In this document: one piece after another, positions 7,239-16,547 of the stretch
Layout of the letters: each line of letters begins with the position of its first letter
How positions within the stretch are numbered: the stretch's first letter is position 1
Assembly: GCA_017848855.1 (NCBI GenBank)
Contig: JAFIHF010000022.1
Location: 95,109-159,108, forward strand
Reading direction: 5' to 3'
DNA: 64,000 bases
Origin: Rhodanobacter denitrificans
GTDB taxonomy: Bacteria > Pseudomonadota > Gammaproteobacteria > Xanthomonadales > Rhodanobacteraceae
Position numbers and translations under genes: made by a program
The notes under the pieces: model-generated
The model's input: only the letters and a program-made list of their open reading frames with translations
What the model was told of the DNA's origin: nothing
Database searches by the model: none

Positions 7239-10200
7239 TCACGCCAGCTTCGTGTTGAGTTCTTCTTCGCGCGCCTGGTGCTGCACGCGGTCCATCCAGT
7301 CCACCTTGGCCAGCTTGCGCACGATCACGAACTCGTCGCGGTTGGAACCCACGGTGCCGTAGTAGTTGAAGCCCCAGCTGAGCTGCGCGTAGCCGCCCAC
7401 CATGTGGGTGGGCTTGAGCACGGTGCGTGTCATCGAGTTGTGGATGCCGCCGCGCATGCCGGTGACTTCCGAGCCGGGCACGTTCACGATCTTCTCCTGC
7501 GCGTGGTACATCAGGCACATGCCTTCCTTCACGCGCTGGCTCACCACCGCGCGCGCGGTGAGCGCGCCGTTCGCGTTGAACATCTCGATCCAGTCGTTGT
7601 CGACGATGCCGGCCTGCTTCGCGTCGGTTTCGGAGAGCCACACGATCGGCCCGCCGCGCGACAGCGTGAGCATGATGAGGTTGTCGGTGTAGGTGCTGTG
7701 GATGCCCCACTTCTGGTGCGGGGTGATGAAGTTCAGCACCACCTCGGGGTGGCCGTTGCCCTTCTTGCCGACCAGCGGCGCCACCGTGCGGGTGTCGATC
7801 GGCGGGCGGTACAGCGCGAAGCCCTCGCCGAAATCGCGCAGCCAGGCGTGGTCCTGGTAGAACTGCTGGCGGCCGGAGATCGTGCGCCACGGGATCAGCT
7901 CGTTGACGTTGGTCCAGCCCGCGTTGTAGCTGACGTGCTCGCTCTCGATGCCGCTCCAGGTGGGCGAGGAGATGATCTTGCGCGGCTGCGCCTGGACGTC
8001 GCGGTAGCGGATCTTCTCGTCCTCGCGCGGCCGCGCGAGGTGGGTGTGGTCGCGGCCGGTGATCTTGGACAGCGCGGCCCAAGCCTTCACCGCCACCTCG
8101 CCGTTGGTCTCGGGCGCGAGGTAGAGGATGGTTTCGGCCGCGTCGATGTCGCTGGCGATGCGCGGCCGCCCCTTGGCCGGGCCGTCCGCCACCGTGTAGT
8201 TGAGCGCGGCCAGCCCCTGCACCTCATGCTCGGTGTTCCAGGCGATGCCCTTGCCGCCGTTGCCGAGCTTGTCCATCAGCGGGCCGAGCGCGGTGTAGCG
8301 CGCATAGGTGGCCGGGTAGTCGCGTTCCACCACCGCGATGTTCGAGGCGGTGACGCCCGGGACCAGCTCGCACTCGCCCTTCTTCCAGTCGCGCGGCTCG
8401 AACGGCTGGGCCAGTTCGGCCGGCGTGTCGTGCATGATCGGCGTGAGCACCACGTCCTTTTCCACGCCGAGCTTGCCGACGCTGAGCTCGGAGAACTTCT
8501 TCGCCACTGCCTTGAAGATCTCCCAGTCGCTCTTCGACTCGAACACCGGGTCCACCGCCGCGGAGAGCGGGTGGATGAACGGGTGCATGTCCGAGGTGTT
8601 GAGGTCGTTCTTCTCGTACCAGGAGGCGGTGGGCAGCACCACGTCCGAATACAGGCCGGAGGTGGACATGCGGAAGTCCAGCGTCACCACCAGGTCGAGC
8701 TTGCCCTCGGGCGCGGGCTCGCGCCACACCACTTCCTCGGGCTTCTCGCGCCCTTCCTCGCCCAGGTCCTTGCCTTGCAGGCCGCAACGGGTGCCGAGGA
8801 AGTGCTTGAGGAAATACTCGTGGCCCTTGCCGGAGGAGCCGAACAGGTTGGAGCGCCAGATGAACAGGTTGCGCGGGAAGTTCGCCGGGTTGTCCGGGTC
8901 TTCGCTGGCCATCGCCAGCGCGCCGGATTTCAGGCCCTCGACCACGTAGTCCCTGACCTCCTTGCCCGCGGCCGCGGCGTCGCGCACCACCTCCAGCGGG
9001 TTGCGGTTGAGCTGCGGCGCGGTGGGCGTCCAGCCCATGCGCTGGGCGCGCACGTTGCAGTCGATCAGGCTGCGGCCGTGGCGCTTCACATCGGCCAGCG
9101 GCGAGAGCAGTTCGCCCACGTCGAGCTTCTCGTAGCGCCACTGGTCGGAGTGCACGTAGAAGAACGTGGTGCCGGCCATCTGCCGCGGCGGACGCACCCA
9201 GTCCAGCGCGAAGGCCAGCGCGGTCCAGCCGGTCTGCGGGCGCAGCTTCTCCTGGCCCACGTAGTGCGACCAGCCGCCGCCGGAGACGCCCACCGTGCCG
9301 CACAGCATAAGGAAGTTGATGATGCTGCGGTAGTTCATGTCCTGGTGGTACCAGTGGTTCATGCCCGCGCCGATGATCACCATCGAGCGGCCGCGGGTCT
9401 TCTCCGCGTTGTCGGCGAAACCGCGCGCCACCGCGATCGCGTGCTTCGCGGGCACGCCGGTGATCGCCTCCTGCCAGGCCGGGGTGTAGGCCAGGTTGTC
9501 CTCGTAGCCCTTGGCGCAATCGCCGCCCAGGCCGCGATCCACGCCGTAGTGCGCGCACAGCAGGTCGAACGCGGTGGCCACCATCACCTCGCCGTCTTTC
9601 GTGGCGAGCTTGCGCGCCGGCACGTTGCGCAGCAGCACGTCGCCGCCCTGCGCGTTGTGCGGGAAATTGGGATGCTCGGTGCCGCCGAAGTACGGGAAGG
9701 CCACCGCGCAGACCTCGTCGCGGCGGTCGATCTGGGTCAGCGCGAGGTGGATCTCGCGGCCGTCGCCGGTCTTCTGCTCCAGGTTCCACTTGCCGTGGTC
9801 TGGGCTGTCCTGGCCCGGCCAGCGGAAGCCGATCGAGCCCTGCGGCACCACCGGCGCGCCGTCGGCATCGAAGCCCACGGTCTTCCACTCGGCGTGGCCG
9901 GGGCTGCCCAGCGCGCCGTCGAAATCGCTGGCGCGCAGGTAGCGGTCGGGTACCCAGCGCGCGCCGTCCTTGCGCAGCGTCACCAGCAGCGGCAGGTCGG
10001 TGTAGCGGCGGCAGTAGTCCTGGAAGTACTCGACATGGCGGTCGACGAAGAACTCCTTGAGGATCACGTGGCCGATCGCCATCGCCAGCGCGGCATCGGT
10101 GCCCTGCTTCGGATGCAGCCACAGGTCGGAGAGCTTGGCGACCTCGGAATAGTCCGGCGTCACCGCGACGATCTGGGTGCCGTTGTAGCGCGCCTCGACG

Positions 10201-10997
10201 AAGAAGTGCGCGTCGGGCGTGCGCGTCTGCGGCACGTTCGAGCCCCAGGCGACGATGTAGCCGGAGTTGTACCAGTCGGCCGACTCGGGCACGTCGGTCT
10301 GCTCGCCCCAGGTCTGCGGGCTGGAGGGCGGCAGGTCGCAGTACCAGTCGTAGAACGACAGCAGGGTGCCGCCGATCAGGCTGAGGTAGCGCGCGCCGGA
10401 GGCGTAGGACACCATCGACATCGCCGGGATCGGCGAGAAGCCCACCACCCGGTCCGGCCCCTGCGTCTTCACCGTGTGCACGTTCGCGGCGGCGACCAGC
10501 TCCAGCGCCTCGTCCCACTTCACGCGCACGAAGCCGCCGAGGCCGCGGCTGGCCTTGTAGTCCTTCATCGCCGGGTCGGCCATCAGCGCGGCCCACGCCT
10601 CCACCGGCGCCATGATCTGGCGCAGCTTGCGCCAGTGCTTGAGCAGCCGGCCGCGGATCATCGGGTACTTCAGCCGGTTCGCGCTGTACAGGTACCAGGA
10701 ATACGAGGCGCCGCGCGAGCAGCCGCGCGGCTCGTGGTTGGGCATGCCCGGGCGGGTGCGCGGGTAGTCGGTGTACTGGGTTTCCCAGGTCACCACGCCC
10801 TGCTTGACGTGGATCTTCCAGCTGCACGAGCCGGTGCAGTTCACGCCGTGGGTGGAACGCACCACCTTGTCGTGCGACCAGCGGTTGCGGTAGCCGTCCT
10901 CCCACTGCCGCGCCTCGCTGCGCACCTCGCCCCAGCCTTCGGAGAACGATACGCGCGGACGGGAGAAGTAGCGCAGGCGTTCCAGGAAATGACCCAT
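7239..10997 (-). CDS. narG: Respiratory nitrate reductase alpha subunit (Mo-bisMGD catalytic)
   Basis: 1252 residues, close to the usual length. Reduces nitrate to nitrite in the cytoplasm using bis-molybdopterin guanine dinucleotide and an N-terminal [4Fe-4S] cluster. The FS0 ligand pattern is seen as HGVNCTGSCSW followed by PRGCSRGAS. The start MGHFLERLRYFSRPRV is the short N-terminal peptide recognised by NarJ in this family. The ATG is 15 nt after narK. Its cofactor is made by the operon directly upstream (12446-20037), which argues for shared control. Confidence 0.98.
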   Translation of the reverse strand: MGHFLERLRYFSRPRVSFSEGWGEVRSEARQWEDGYRNRWSHDKVVRSTHGVNCTGSCSWKIHVKQGVVTWETQYTDYPRTRPGMPNHEPRGCSRGASYSWYLYSANRLKYPMIRGRLLKHWRKLRQIMAPVEAWAALMADPAMKDYKASRGLGGFVRVKWDEALELVAAANVHTVKTQGPDRVVGFSPIPAMSMVSYASGARYLSLIGGTLLSFYDWYCDLPPSSPQTWGEQTDVPESADWYNSGYIVAWGSNVPQTRTPDAHFFVEARYNGTQIVAVTPDYSEVAKLSDLWLHPKQGTDAALAMAIGHVILKEFFVDRHVEYFQDYCRRYTDLPLLVTLRKDGARWVPDRYLRASDFDGALGSPGHAEWKTVGFDADGAPVVPQGSIGFRWPGQDSPDHGKWNLEQKTGDGREIHLALTQIDRRDEVCAVAFPYFGGTEHPNFPHNAQGGDVLLRNVPARKLATKDGEVMVATAFDLLCAHYGVDRGLGGDCAKGYEDNLAYTPAWQEAITGVPAKHAIAVARGFADNAEKTRGRSMVIIGAGMNHWYHQDMNYRSIINFLMLCGTVGVSGGGWSHYVGQEKLRPQTGWTALAFALDWVRPPRQMAGTTFFYVHSDQWRYEKLDVGELLSPLADVKRHGRSLIDCNVRAQRMGWTPTAPQLNRNPLEVVRDAAAAGKEVRDYVVEGLKSGALAMASEDPDNPANFPRNLFIWRSNLFGSSGKGHEYFLKHFLGTRCGLQGKDLGEEGREKPEEVVWREPAPEGKLDLVVTLDFRMSTSGLYSDVVLPTASWYEKNDLNTSDMHPFIHPLSAAVDPVFESKSDWEIFKAVAKKFSELSVGKLGVEKDVVLTPIMHDTPAELAQPFEPRDWKKGECELVPGVTASNIAVVERDYPATYARYTALGPLMDKLGNGGKGIAWNTEHEVQGLAALNYTVADGPAKGRPRIASDIDAAETILYLAPETNGEVAVKAWAALSKITGRDHTHLARPREDEKIRYRDVQAQPRKIISSPTWSGIESEHVSYNAGWTNVNELIPWRTISGRQQFYQDHAWLRDFGEGFALYRPPIDTRTVAPLVGKKGNGHPEVVLNFITPHQKWGIHSTYTDNLIMLTLSRGGPIVWLSETDAKQAGIVDNDWIEMFNANGALTARAVVSQRVKEGMCLMYHAQEKIVNVPGSEVTGMRGGIHNSMTRTVLKPTHMVGGYAQLSWGFNYYGTVGSNRDEFVIVRKLAKVDWMDRVQHQAREEELNTKLA

Positions 10998-11012
10998 GGC
11001 GGCAACCTCGGC

Positions 11013-12263
11013 TCAGGTTCGGATTTTGGAAGAAGCATCGACGCGACCGTGGAAATCCACCTGCCGCACTTCGGTGAAGAAGATCAGGATCAGCGCCACG
11101 ATCACCACGCCGTACAGCAGCATGAAGGCGCTGGAACGGATGCCCAGCCAGTCCAGCAGCGCGCCCCAGATGATCGGCAGCAGGAAGCCGCCGAGGCCGC
11201 CGGCCAGGCCCACGATGCCGGTGACCACGCCCAGGTTGTCGGCGAAATCGTCGCCCAGGTACTTGAAGGTGGAGGCCATGCCGAAGGCCAGCGACACACC
11301 CAGCACGAACAGCAGCGGCACGAACAGCCACAGGCCCAGGCCGATGTCGAAGCTGGCCGGGCCGCGGATGGTGTGCACGGTCAGCTGGGTCTGCGGGTAG
11401 GAGAGCAGGAACAGCATCACCGAGGCCACCCACAGCACCCACCAGGTGGTGGCGTGCGCGCCGAACCGGTCGGACAGCGCGCCGCCCAGCGCGCGCAGCA
11501 CGCCGGCCGGCAGCGAGAAGCAGGCGGCCAGCGCCGCCGCCGTGCCGATCGCCACGCCGTATTCGCCGATGAAGTACTGCGGCATCCACAGCGACAGCGC
11601 GGTGAAGCCGCCGAAGGTCAGCGAGTAGTACTGGCAGTATTTCCACACCCGCGGATCGCGCAGCACGCGCAGCTGCGCGCCCATGCCCGGCGCCTTGCCG
11701 CCCTTGCCCACGCCGGGGTCGGGCGCCGACAGCAGCCAGAACAGCGCGGCGGTGACCAGCAGCGCCACCGCGTAGACGTGCGGCACCGCACGCCAGCCGT
11801 AGTGGCTCACCAGCGCCGGCGCCACGAACAGGTTCAGCGCCGCGCCCGAAGTGCCGGCGCCGAACACGCCCATCGCGAAGCCGCGCCGCGAGGCGGGGAA
11901 GAAGCGCGCCACGTAGGGCGTGCCCACCGCGAACGAGGCGCCCACCGAGCCCAGCACCAGGCCCACCAGCAGGAACTGCCACAACTGGCCGGCGTAGCCC
12001 ACCAGCCAGACCGGCACGGCCGCGGCCAGCAGCAGGATCGTCATCACGATGCGGCCGCCGAAACGGTCGGTCCAGATGCCCAGCGGCAGGCGCAGGATCG
12101 CGCCGGTGAGCACCGGCGTGGCGGTGAGCAGGCCGAACTCGGTGGCGTTCAGCCCCAGCTCCTTGCGGATCGGGATGCCGATCACGCCGAACATCATCCA
12201 CACCGCGAAGCACACCACGAACGCGAACGTGCTCGCGAACAACACCCGGTAGGCGACACCCAT
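11013..12263 (-). CDS. narK: Nitrate/nitrite transporter, MFS (NarK)
   Basis: 416 residues with about 12 membrane helices; the compact size resembles the NarK1 subtype (nitrate-proton symport), but subtype should be tested by phylogeny. Family landmarks include FAVWMMFGVIGIPIRKELG, RLPLGIWTDRFGGR after helix 2 and the glycine-rich GAGTSGAALN and GLAGGLGGFLLP segments. I place the start at 12263 because GGAGG lies 8 nt upstream; a GTG at 12278 would overlap that site. It is the first gene of narKGHJI-PPIase and supplies nitrate to cytoplasmic NarG. Only one narK copy is present. Confidence 0.95.
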   Translation of the reverse strand: MGVAYRVLFASTFAFVVCFAVWMMFGVIGIPIRKELGLNATEFGLLTATPVLTGAILRLPLGIWTDRFGGRIVMTILLLAAAVPVWLVGYAGQLWQFLLVGLVLGSVGASFAVGTPYVARFFPASRRGFAMGVFGAGTSGAALNLFVAPALVSHYGWRAVPHVYAVALLVTAALFWLLSAPDPGVGKGGKAPGMGAQLRVLRDPRVWKYCQYYSLTFGGFTALSLWMPQYFIGEYGVAIGTAAALAACFSLPAGVLRALGGALSDRFGAHATTWWVLWVASVMLFLLSYPQTQLTVHTIRGPASFDIGLGLWLFVPLLFVLGVSLAFGMASTFKYLGDDFADNLGVVTGIVGLAGGLGGFLLPIIWGALLDWLGIRSSAFMLLYGVVIVALILIFFTEVRQVDFHGRVDASSKIRT

Positions 12264-12445
12264 GGCGCGGGCCTCCACTGGCTGGCGGGTCGACTGTCGA
12301 CACGGTCGGCGGCCACCCTACAGGGATGCGGTGCTCCGAATCCTTGTCCCCGATCAAGTGCGGAGCATCTTCCCCCGCGCCGCGTTCCGAAACGACCTCG
12401 CCCACCATTGCCGACGCCACGTAAAATCGAAGTGACGGCGAAGTC
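12264..12445 (-). promoter_or_regulatory. narK promoter region with FNR/Dnr-like box
   Basis: On the minus strand TTGATCGGGGACAA (12357-12344) matches TTGAT-N4-ATCAA at 8 of 10 informative bases. Its centre is about 87 nt before the narK ATG. If it sits at -41.5, transcription would begin near 12309, with a poor -10 (GTAGGG, 12321-12316), as expected for an activator-dependent promoter. A second palindrome, GTCGACTGTCGAC (12289-12301), lies between box and gene and could be another operator. Oxygen or NO sensing by an FNR/Dnr protein encoded elsewhere is inferred. Confidence 0.6.
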
Positions 12446-13426
12446 TCAGGCCGGCCAGCAGCGGATCGCCGCCGGCGGCAGGCTTAAACGCACGGTCGCC
12501 GCCGCATCGCTGGATGGCAGCCCGGCCCACAGCCGCGCCTGCCCGCAGCGCAGGCCCAGATAGCGGCCGTGCGCACTCGACTGCCGCAGTTCCACGCTGG
12601 CCTCGATGGCGTCGGCTGGCGCGGCGCCCGCGTCGTGCAACACCACCGCTTCGGGCGCGATATGCCAGTCCACGCGCGCGCCGTCGGGCAGCGGCGTGCG
12701 CACCGGCAGCGACACGCCCGCCTCCAGCCATAGCAGATGCTGCGCATCCGCCGCTCCCTCCAGCTTTCCGCGGAACACGTTGCGCAGACCCAGCAACCGC
12801 GCCACCGCGGCGCTGGCCGGTTGCGCATGCACCTCGGCCGGCGTGCCCGCCTGCACGATGCGGCGCTGGTGCAGCAGCACCAGCCGATCCGCCACCGCGG
12901 CCAGCGCGGGGTCGTGGCTCACCGCCAGCGCGGGGATGCCGGCCGCGTGCACTTCGGCGATCAGTTCGGCCAGCACGTCGTCGCGGGTGACGGGATCGAG
13001 CGCCGAGGTGGGTTCGTCCAGCAGCAGCAGCTGCGGCTTGCGCGCCAGCGCGCGGGCCAGCGCCACGCGCTGCTGCTGGCCGCCGGAGAGCTGTGCGGGC
13101 AGGCGCTCGGCCAGTTCGGCCAGCCCCACGCGTTCCAGCCATTGCAGCGCCTCGTCGCGGCGGCGCGGGCCGGCCAGCGCAAAGGCCACGTTCTGCCACG
13201 CGTTCAAGTGCGGGAACAGCGCATGCCCCTGCGGCAGGTAGCCCACCGCGCGATGCTGCGGCGGCAGGCCGTCGAACGGTTCGCCCTGCGCGGGGATCAG
13301 GCCGGCGATGGCGCGCAAGAGCAGCGACTTGCCCTCGCCGCTCGCGCCCAAGAGCACGGTGAAGCCTTCCACGTCGAAACCCGCGGCGAGCGCGATGGGC
13401 CGTGCGATGCGGTAGTCCACGCGCAT
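12446..13426 (-). CDS. modC: Molybdate ABC transporter ATP-binding protein
   Basis: 326 residues. The ATPase domain (1-225) shows Walker A (GASGEGKS), the signature LSGGQQQR, Walker B ([13 protein letters not shown]) and the switch His (AVSHD). A C-terminal extension (about 235-326) fits a TOBE/Mop-like regulatory domain, normal for ModC. It shares one base with the modB stop (TGATG) and is the last gene of the molybdenum operon; 182 nt separate it from narK. Confidence 0.93.
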   Translation of the reverse strand: MRVDYRIARPIALAAGFDVEGFTVLLGASGEGKSLLLRAIAGLIPAQGEPFDGLPPQHRAVGYLPQGHALFPHLNAWQNVAFALAGPRRRDEALQWLERVGLAELAERLPAQLSGGQQQRVALARALARKPQLLLLDEPTSALDPVTRDDVLAELIAEVHAAGIPALAVSHDPALAAVADRLVLLHQRRIVQAGTPAEVHAQPASAAVARLLGLRNVFRGKLEGAADAQHLLWLEAGVSLPVRTPLPDGARVDWHIAPEAVVLHDAGAAPADAIEASVELRQSSAHGRYLGLRCGQARLWAGLPSSDAAATVRLSLPPAAIRCWPA

Positions 13427-14184
13427 CAGGCCAGCCTCCGGCGCACCGCCAGCCCCAGCGCGAGCGGCAGCGGCAAGGCGACCAGGAAGAACACCCACAG
13501 CAGCGGATACACGGCGGCGAGGCCGATGTCCTGCAGGTTCGTCCACAGCTTCACCGGGATGCCCTGCGGGTAATAGGCCACGATCAGCACCACGCCGAAC
13601 TCGCCCAGCGCGCGCACCCAGGCCAGCGCCACCGCGGCGGCGAGGCCCAGCTTCGCCAGCGGCAGGCTGACCCGGAAGAAGCAGCGCGCGGGCGAGTGGC
13701 CCAGCGTCAGCGCGATCTGCTCCAGCTCGCGCGGCACGCCCTCGAACGCGGCGCGCGCGGCCAGCACGTAGTACGGCAGCGCGGCGTAGAACTGCGCCAT
13801 CACGAAGGCCGGCGCGGAGTTGGTGAGCGCCAGCCCCGCGCGCTCCAGCAGGCTGCCGGCCGGGCCGTAGGGGCCGTACATGGTGGCGAGCAGCAGGCCC
13901 ATCGCCAGCGGCGGCGTGAGCAGGGCCAGCAGCAGCAGCGCGTCGATCAGCCATTGCCCGCGCACGCGATGGCGCGCCAGCCACCACGCCAGCGGCGTGC
14001 CCAGCGCCACGATCAGGCCCAGCGCGACGAGGCTCAGGCCCAGCGACACCGCCACCGCACCGCCGTCGCCGTGGGCGAAGCCGAAGTGCCGCCAGTCGGT
14101 GGCCAGCACCAGCCCCGCAAACGGCGCGGCCAGCAGCAGCAGGGCGAACGCGGCGAGGCCGGCGACGAGGCGCGGACGACTCAC
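13426..14184 (-). CDS. modB: Molybdate ABC transporter permease
   Basis: 252 residues from a GTG that overlaps the modA stop (GTGA). About six membrane helices and the EAA-type coupling loop ([18 protein letters not shown], around residues 140-160) that contacts ModC. It forms the channel of the molybdate/tungstate importer. All three transporter genes are coupled by overlaps. Confidence 0.92.
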   Translation of the reverse strand: MSRPRLVAGLAAFALLLLAAPFAGLVLATDWRHFGFAHGDGGAVAVSLGLSLVALGLIVALGTPLAWWLARHRVRGQWLIDALLLLALLTPPLAMGLLLATMYGPYGPAGSLLERAGLALTNSAPAFVMAQFYAALPYYVLAARAAFEGVPRELEQIALTLGHSPARCFFRVSLPLAKLGLAAAVALAWVRALGEFGVVLIVAYYPQGIPVKLWTNLQDIGLAAVYPLLWVFFLVALPLPLALGLAVRRRLA

Positions 14185-15182
14185 AGCGCCTCGCCGTGCG
14201 GCGGGTCGTAGCCGCGTTCGCGCAGCGCCTGCTGGCCCGCCGCGCCCTGCAGCAACTCCACGAACGCGCGCCCCAGCGCCGGCTTTGCCGCGTTCGCCGG
14301 TACCGCGGCGTAGAACACCAGCGGCTGCGCCTCCACTTTCTTGCCGCCGGGCAGGACGAAGCCGGCTTTCGCGTACCAGTCCGCCTGCATCGCCGGCTGC
14401 GCGAGGTCGATCTCGGCGGGCAGGGCTATGGTGGGCAAGTGATGCGAGAACGCCGCGCTGGCGTAGCCGAGGGTGGCGTCGATCTGGCCCGCCTCCAGCC
14501 GCGACATCAGCGAGGTTTCGGCAAATATCTGCTTGGGGTTTTGCGGCTCGCCCGCGATCTCCTCCAGCAGCTTCGGCTGGCGGTAGTAGCGCGCCGCGAG
14601 TTGCAGGGTGAGCAGCGCGTTCGCGCCCTGCGGATCGACGGCGGGATCGGTGCGGCCCAGGCGCAGGCCCGGTTCGCGCAGCACGTCGTACCACGCCTTC
14701 CTGCCCGCGGCAGCGGCCTTGAAGTCGGCGGCGAAACGGCTCTTCGGGCTGTAGACCACCACCATGCGCGTGCTGGCCACCGGCACGGCCTGCGTTATGA
14801 GGCCCGCCTTTTTCAGCACCTGCATCGGCCCCGGCGTGATGGCGACGAAGGCGTCGGCGACGAGCTGCTTGCCGGCGATCAGCCGCGCCAGCGCATACGA
14901 GCCCTGGCCGATGCCTTGGTACTGCGCGCCATGTGCCTTGGCGAAGGCGGGGCCGAGGTCACGATCCATCACCACGCCCATCGAACCGGCGTAGGCCACG
15001 CGCACGACGGGCGTGTCGGCGGCCTGGGCGACAAAGGCACACAACAGCAGGGCAAGCGCGACCAGCAAGCGGCAAGGCTTCAAGCCGCTGCAGGAGCGCA
15101 CCCTGTGCGCGACGAGGCCCTTCGCGAAGGGCGACCATCGCGCACAGGGTGCGCTCCTACCGGTAAACCGCGGCATGCTCAT
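14181..15182 (-). CDS. modA: Molybdate/tungstate-binding periplasmic protein, REP-extended N-terminus
   Basis: 333 residues from the ATG that overlaps the preceding stop (ATGA). The mature part begins near [20 protein letters not shown] and is a type-2 solute-binding protein with [14 protein letters not shown] and [11 protein letters not shown], closer in feel to WtpA/TupA than to E. coli ModA, so tungstate is possible. The true signal peptide is [18 protein letters not shown]. It is preceded by about 35 residues read from a GTAG-type REP palindrome (15090-15160) lying in frame inside the gene. Alternative starts exist inside or just after the REP (GTG, TTG). Confidence 0.85.
   Translation of the reverse strand: MSMPRFTGRSAPCARWSPFAKGLVAHRVRSCSGLKPCRLLVALALLLCAFVAQAADTPVVRVAYAGSMGVVMDRDLGPAFAKAHGAQYQGIGQGSYALARLIAGKQLVADAFVAITPGPMQVLKKAGLITQAVPVASTRMVVVYSPKSRFAADFKAAAAGRKAWYDVLREPGLRLGRTDPAVDPQGANALLTLQLAARYYRQPKLLEEIAGEPQNPKQIFAETSLMSRLEAGQIDATLGYASAAFSHHLPTIALPAEIDLAQPAMQADWYAKAGFVLPGGKKVEAQPLVFYAAVPANAAKPALGRAFVELLQGAAGQQALRERGYDPPHGEAL
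15090..15160. repeat. REP palindrome inside the 5' coding part of modA
   Basis: Perfect 20-bp arms at 15092-15111 and 15139-15158, with an inner 7-bp-scale stem around TTCGCGAA. The right end reads CTCCTAC, the left GCAGGAG (one change from GTAGGAG). The palindrome is translated as part of the ModA pre-sequence and does not break the frame. REP elements are normally intergenic, so this is an unusual placement. Confidence 0.85.
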
Positions 15183-15505
15183 GCCCTGCCCTTCTTGATG
15201 CGGCGCGCGCTGTCGCGCACGTCCACGTCGAAGGTCAGGTCGAGGCCCGCCAGCGCGAACTCCAGCCCGTCGCGGCTGGGCAGGCGCGCGGCCAGCGCGC
15301 GCACGTCTTCGCCGGCCAGCGCCACGCGCCAGCCGTCGTCCGCCCGCTGCCAGCCATGCGCGGCGGCAAGCACCACCTGCTGGCGCTCGAGGCGGCCATC
15401 GGGCCAGCGCGTGGCGTTCTCCACCACCTCGCCGGCCAGCAGCCGCGCCAGCTCGGCCTCGTCGATGCGCAGGCGCAGCGACTGTTGCTGTTGTTGCACT
15501 CTCAT
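15179..15505 (-). CDS. Small uncharacterised protein between mobA and modA
   Basis: 108 residues, not recognised with certainty. Starts MRVQQQQQSLRLRIDEAEL; mixed alpha/beta composition with a Trp-rich centre (HGWQRADDGWRVALAGED) and a basic end (ARRIKKGRA). No signal peptide, membrane helix or metal motif. Both ends overlap neighbours by ATGA (mobA upstream, modA downstream), so it is made together with molybdenum uptake and cofactor genes. A role in molybdate handling or cofactor assembly is a guess from context only. Confidence 0.75.
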   Translation of the reverse strand: MRVQQQQQSLRLRIDEAELARLLAGEVVENATRWPDGRLERQQVVLAAAHGWQRADDGWRVALAGEDVRALAARLPSRDGLEFALAGLDLTFDVDVRDSARRIKKGRA

Positions 15506-16074
15506 CGGGCCACCTCGTTCCAGCGTTCGGGCGTATTGCAGTCCACCAGTTGCGCCGCCTCCTCGTGCGACAAGGCGAGTTCCTCGCCATCCAGCGCCGC
15601 CTGCAGGGCACGCAGCGAACGCGCGCGCGGCTCGGCGGCCTGCGCCAGCGCCTGCAGCGATGCGCGGCTGGCGGCATCCAGGCGCAGGCGCCACGGCAGC
15701 ACGTGGCCGGCGAAACACAGGCTGCGCGCCTCCGGGCTCTCCTCGCACAGGCGCCGCAGCAGCGCGCCGGAAAGCCGCGGCATGTCCACCGGGATCACCA
15801 GCAGCTCGGCCTCGCCCGCCACGCCCGCCGCCACGCTGGCGAGGCCACTCACCGGGCCGAGCTGCGGCGTCAGGTCGGCCACGCCGTGGTAGTCGGGGCG
15901 CGGGCCGCTCACGCGCAGCTCGTCCACGCCGGCCGCGCGCAACGTGTCGAGCTGATGTTCGATCAGCGGCCGGCCATGCCAGTCCAGCAGCGCCTTGTCG
16001 CGGCCCATGCGGCTGGACTGGCCGCCGGCCAGCAGCACGCCGATGCAGGGGCGCTGCTCAGTGACCGTGGCCAT
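15502..16074 (-). CDS. mobA: Molybdenum cofactor guanylyltransferase
   Basis: 190 residues. Adds GMP from GTP to molybdopterin, giving the MGD form that NarG needs. The nucleotide-binding N-terminus is VLLAGGQSSRMGRDKALLDW; the catalytic Asp region reads VIPVDMPRLS. The start lies inside the 3' end of moaE (17-nt overlap) and the stop overlaps the next gene by ATGA. Confidence 0.95.
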   Translation of the reverse strand: MATVTEQRPCIGVLLAGGQSSRMGRDKALLDWHGRPLIEHQLDTLRAAGVDELRVSGPRPDYHGVADLTPQLGPVSGLASVAAGVAGEAELLVIPVDMPRLSGALLRRLCEESPEARSLCFAGHVLPWRLRLDAASRASLQALAQAAEPRARSLRALQAALDGEELALSHEEAAQLVDCNTPERWNEVAR

Positions 16075-16546
16075 GGGCGGCGTGGGTGTGGGCGCGGTCT
16101 TCCTCGCACAGCGAGCAGCCTTCGCTCCAGGCGCTGTCGCCGTCCACGTAGTGCTCCTGCTTCCAGATCGGCGCCTCGTGCTTCACCGCCTCGATGGCGA
16201 GCCGGCAAGCGCGGAACGCCTCGTCGCGATGCGGCGTGCCGGCGGCCACCACCACGGCGATGTCGCCGATCGCGAGCCGGCCCTTGGCGTGCGCGATCCA
16301 CAGCTTCAGCGGCGCGCCCACTTCCATCAGTGCGCGCTCGCCGATGGCGCGGAATCGGTTGAGCGCCAGCGGCACGAACAGGTCGTAGCTGATGCCGGTG
16401 ACGCTGCGCCCCACGTTGTGGTCGCGCACGCGGCCGATGAAGCTGGCGATACCACCGAAGCGCGGGTCGGCCACGAACTCCAGCGCCGCGGCCACATCCA
16501 GCGCGCCCTCGCCGCGTTCCACCACCGCCACGTGCAAACCGTCCAT
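16058..16546 (-). CDS. moaE: Molybdopterin synthase catalytic subunit, His-tailed
   Basis: 162 residues. Converts precursor Z (cPMP) to molybdopterin with the MoaD thiocarboxylate. Typical features: FIGRVRDHN, AHAKGRLAIGD, HRDEAFRACR and the catalytic KHEAPIWKQEHY segment. The ATG at 16546 has GGAGG 5 nt upstream and sits one base after the moaD stop. The C-terminus is longer than usual and rich in Cys and His (SEGCSLCEEDRAHTHAAHGH), a possible metal-binding tail that overlaps the mobA start. Confidence 0.95.
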   Translation of the reverse strand: MDGLHVAVVERGEGALDVAAALEFVADPRFGGIASFIGRVRDHNVGRSVTGISYDLFVPLALNRFRAIGERALMEVGAPLKLWIAHAKGRLAIGDIAVVVAAGTPHRDEAFRACRLAIEAVKHEAPIWKQEHYVDGDSAWSEGCSLCEEDRAHTHAAHGHGH

Positions 16547-16547
16547 C

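Noticed and set aside
7212-12563. Very long plus-strand open frame (1783 codons) opposite narG/narK
   Set aside because: It is antisense to well-conserved genes; the translation is a His/Arg/Ala/Gln-rich low-complexity product typical of GC-rich shadow frames.
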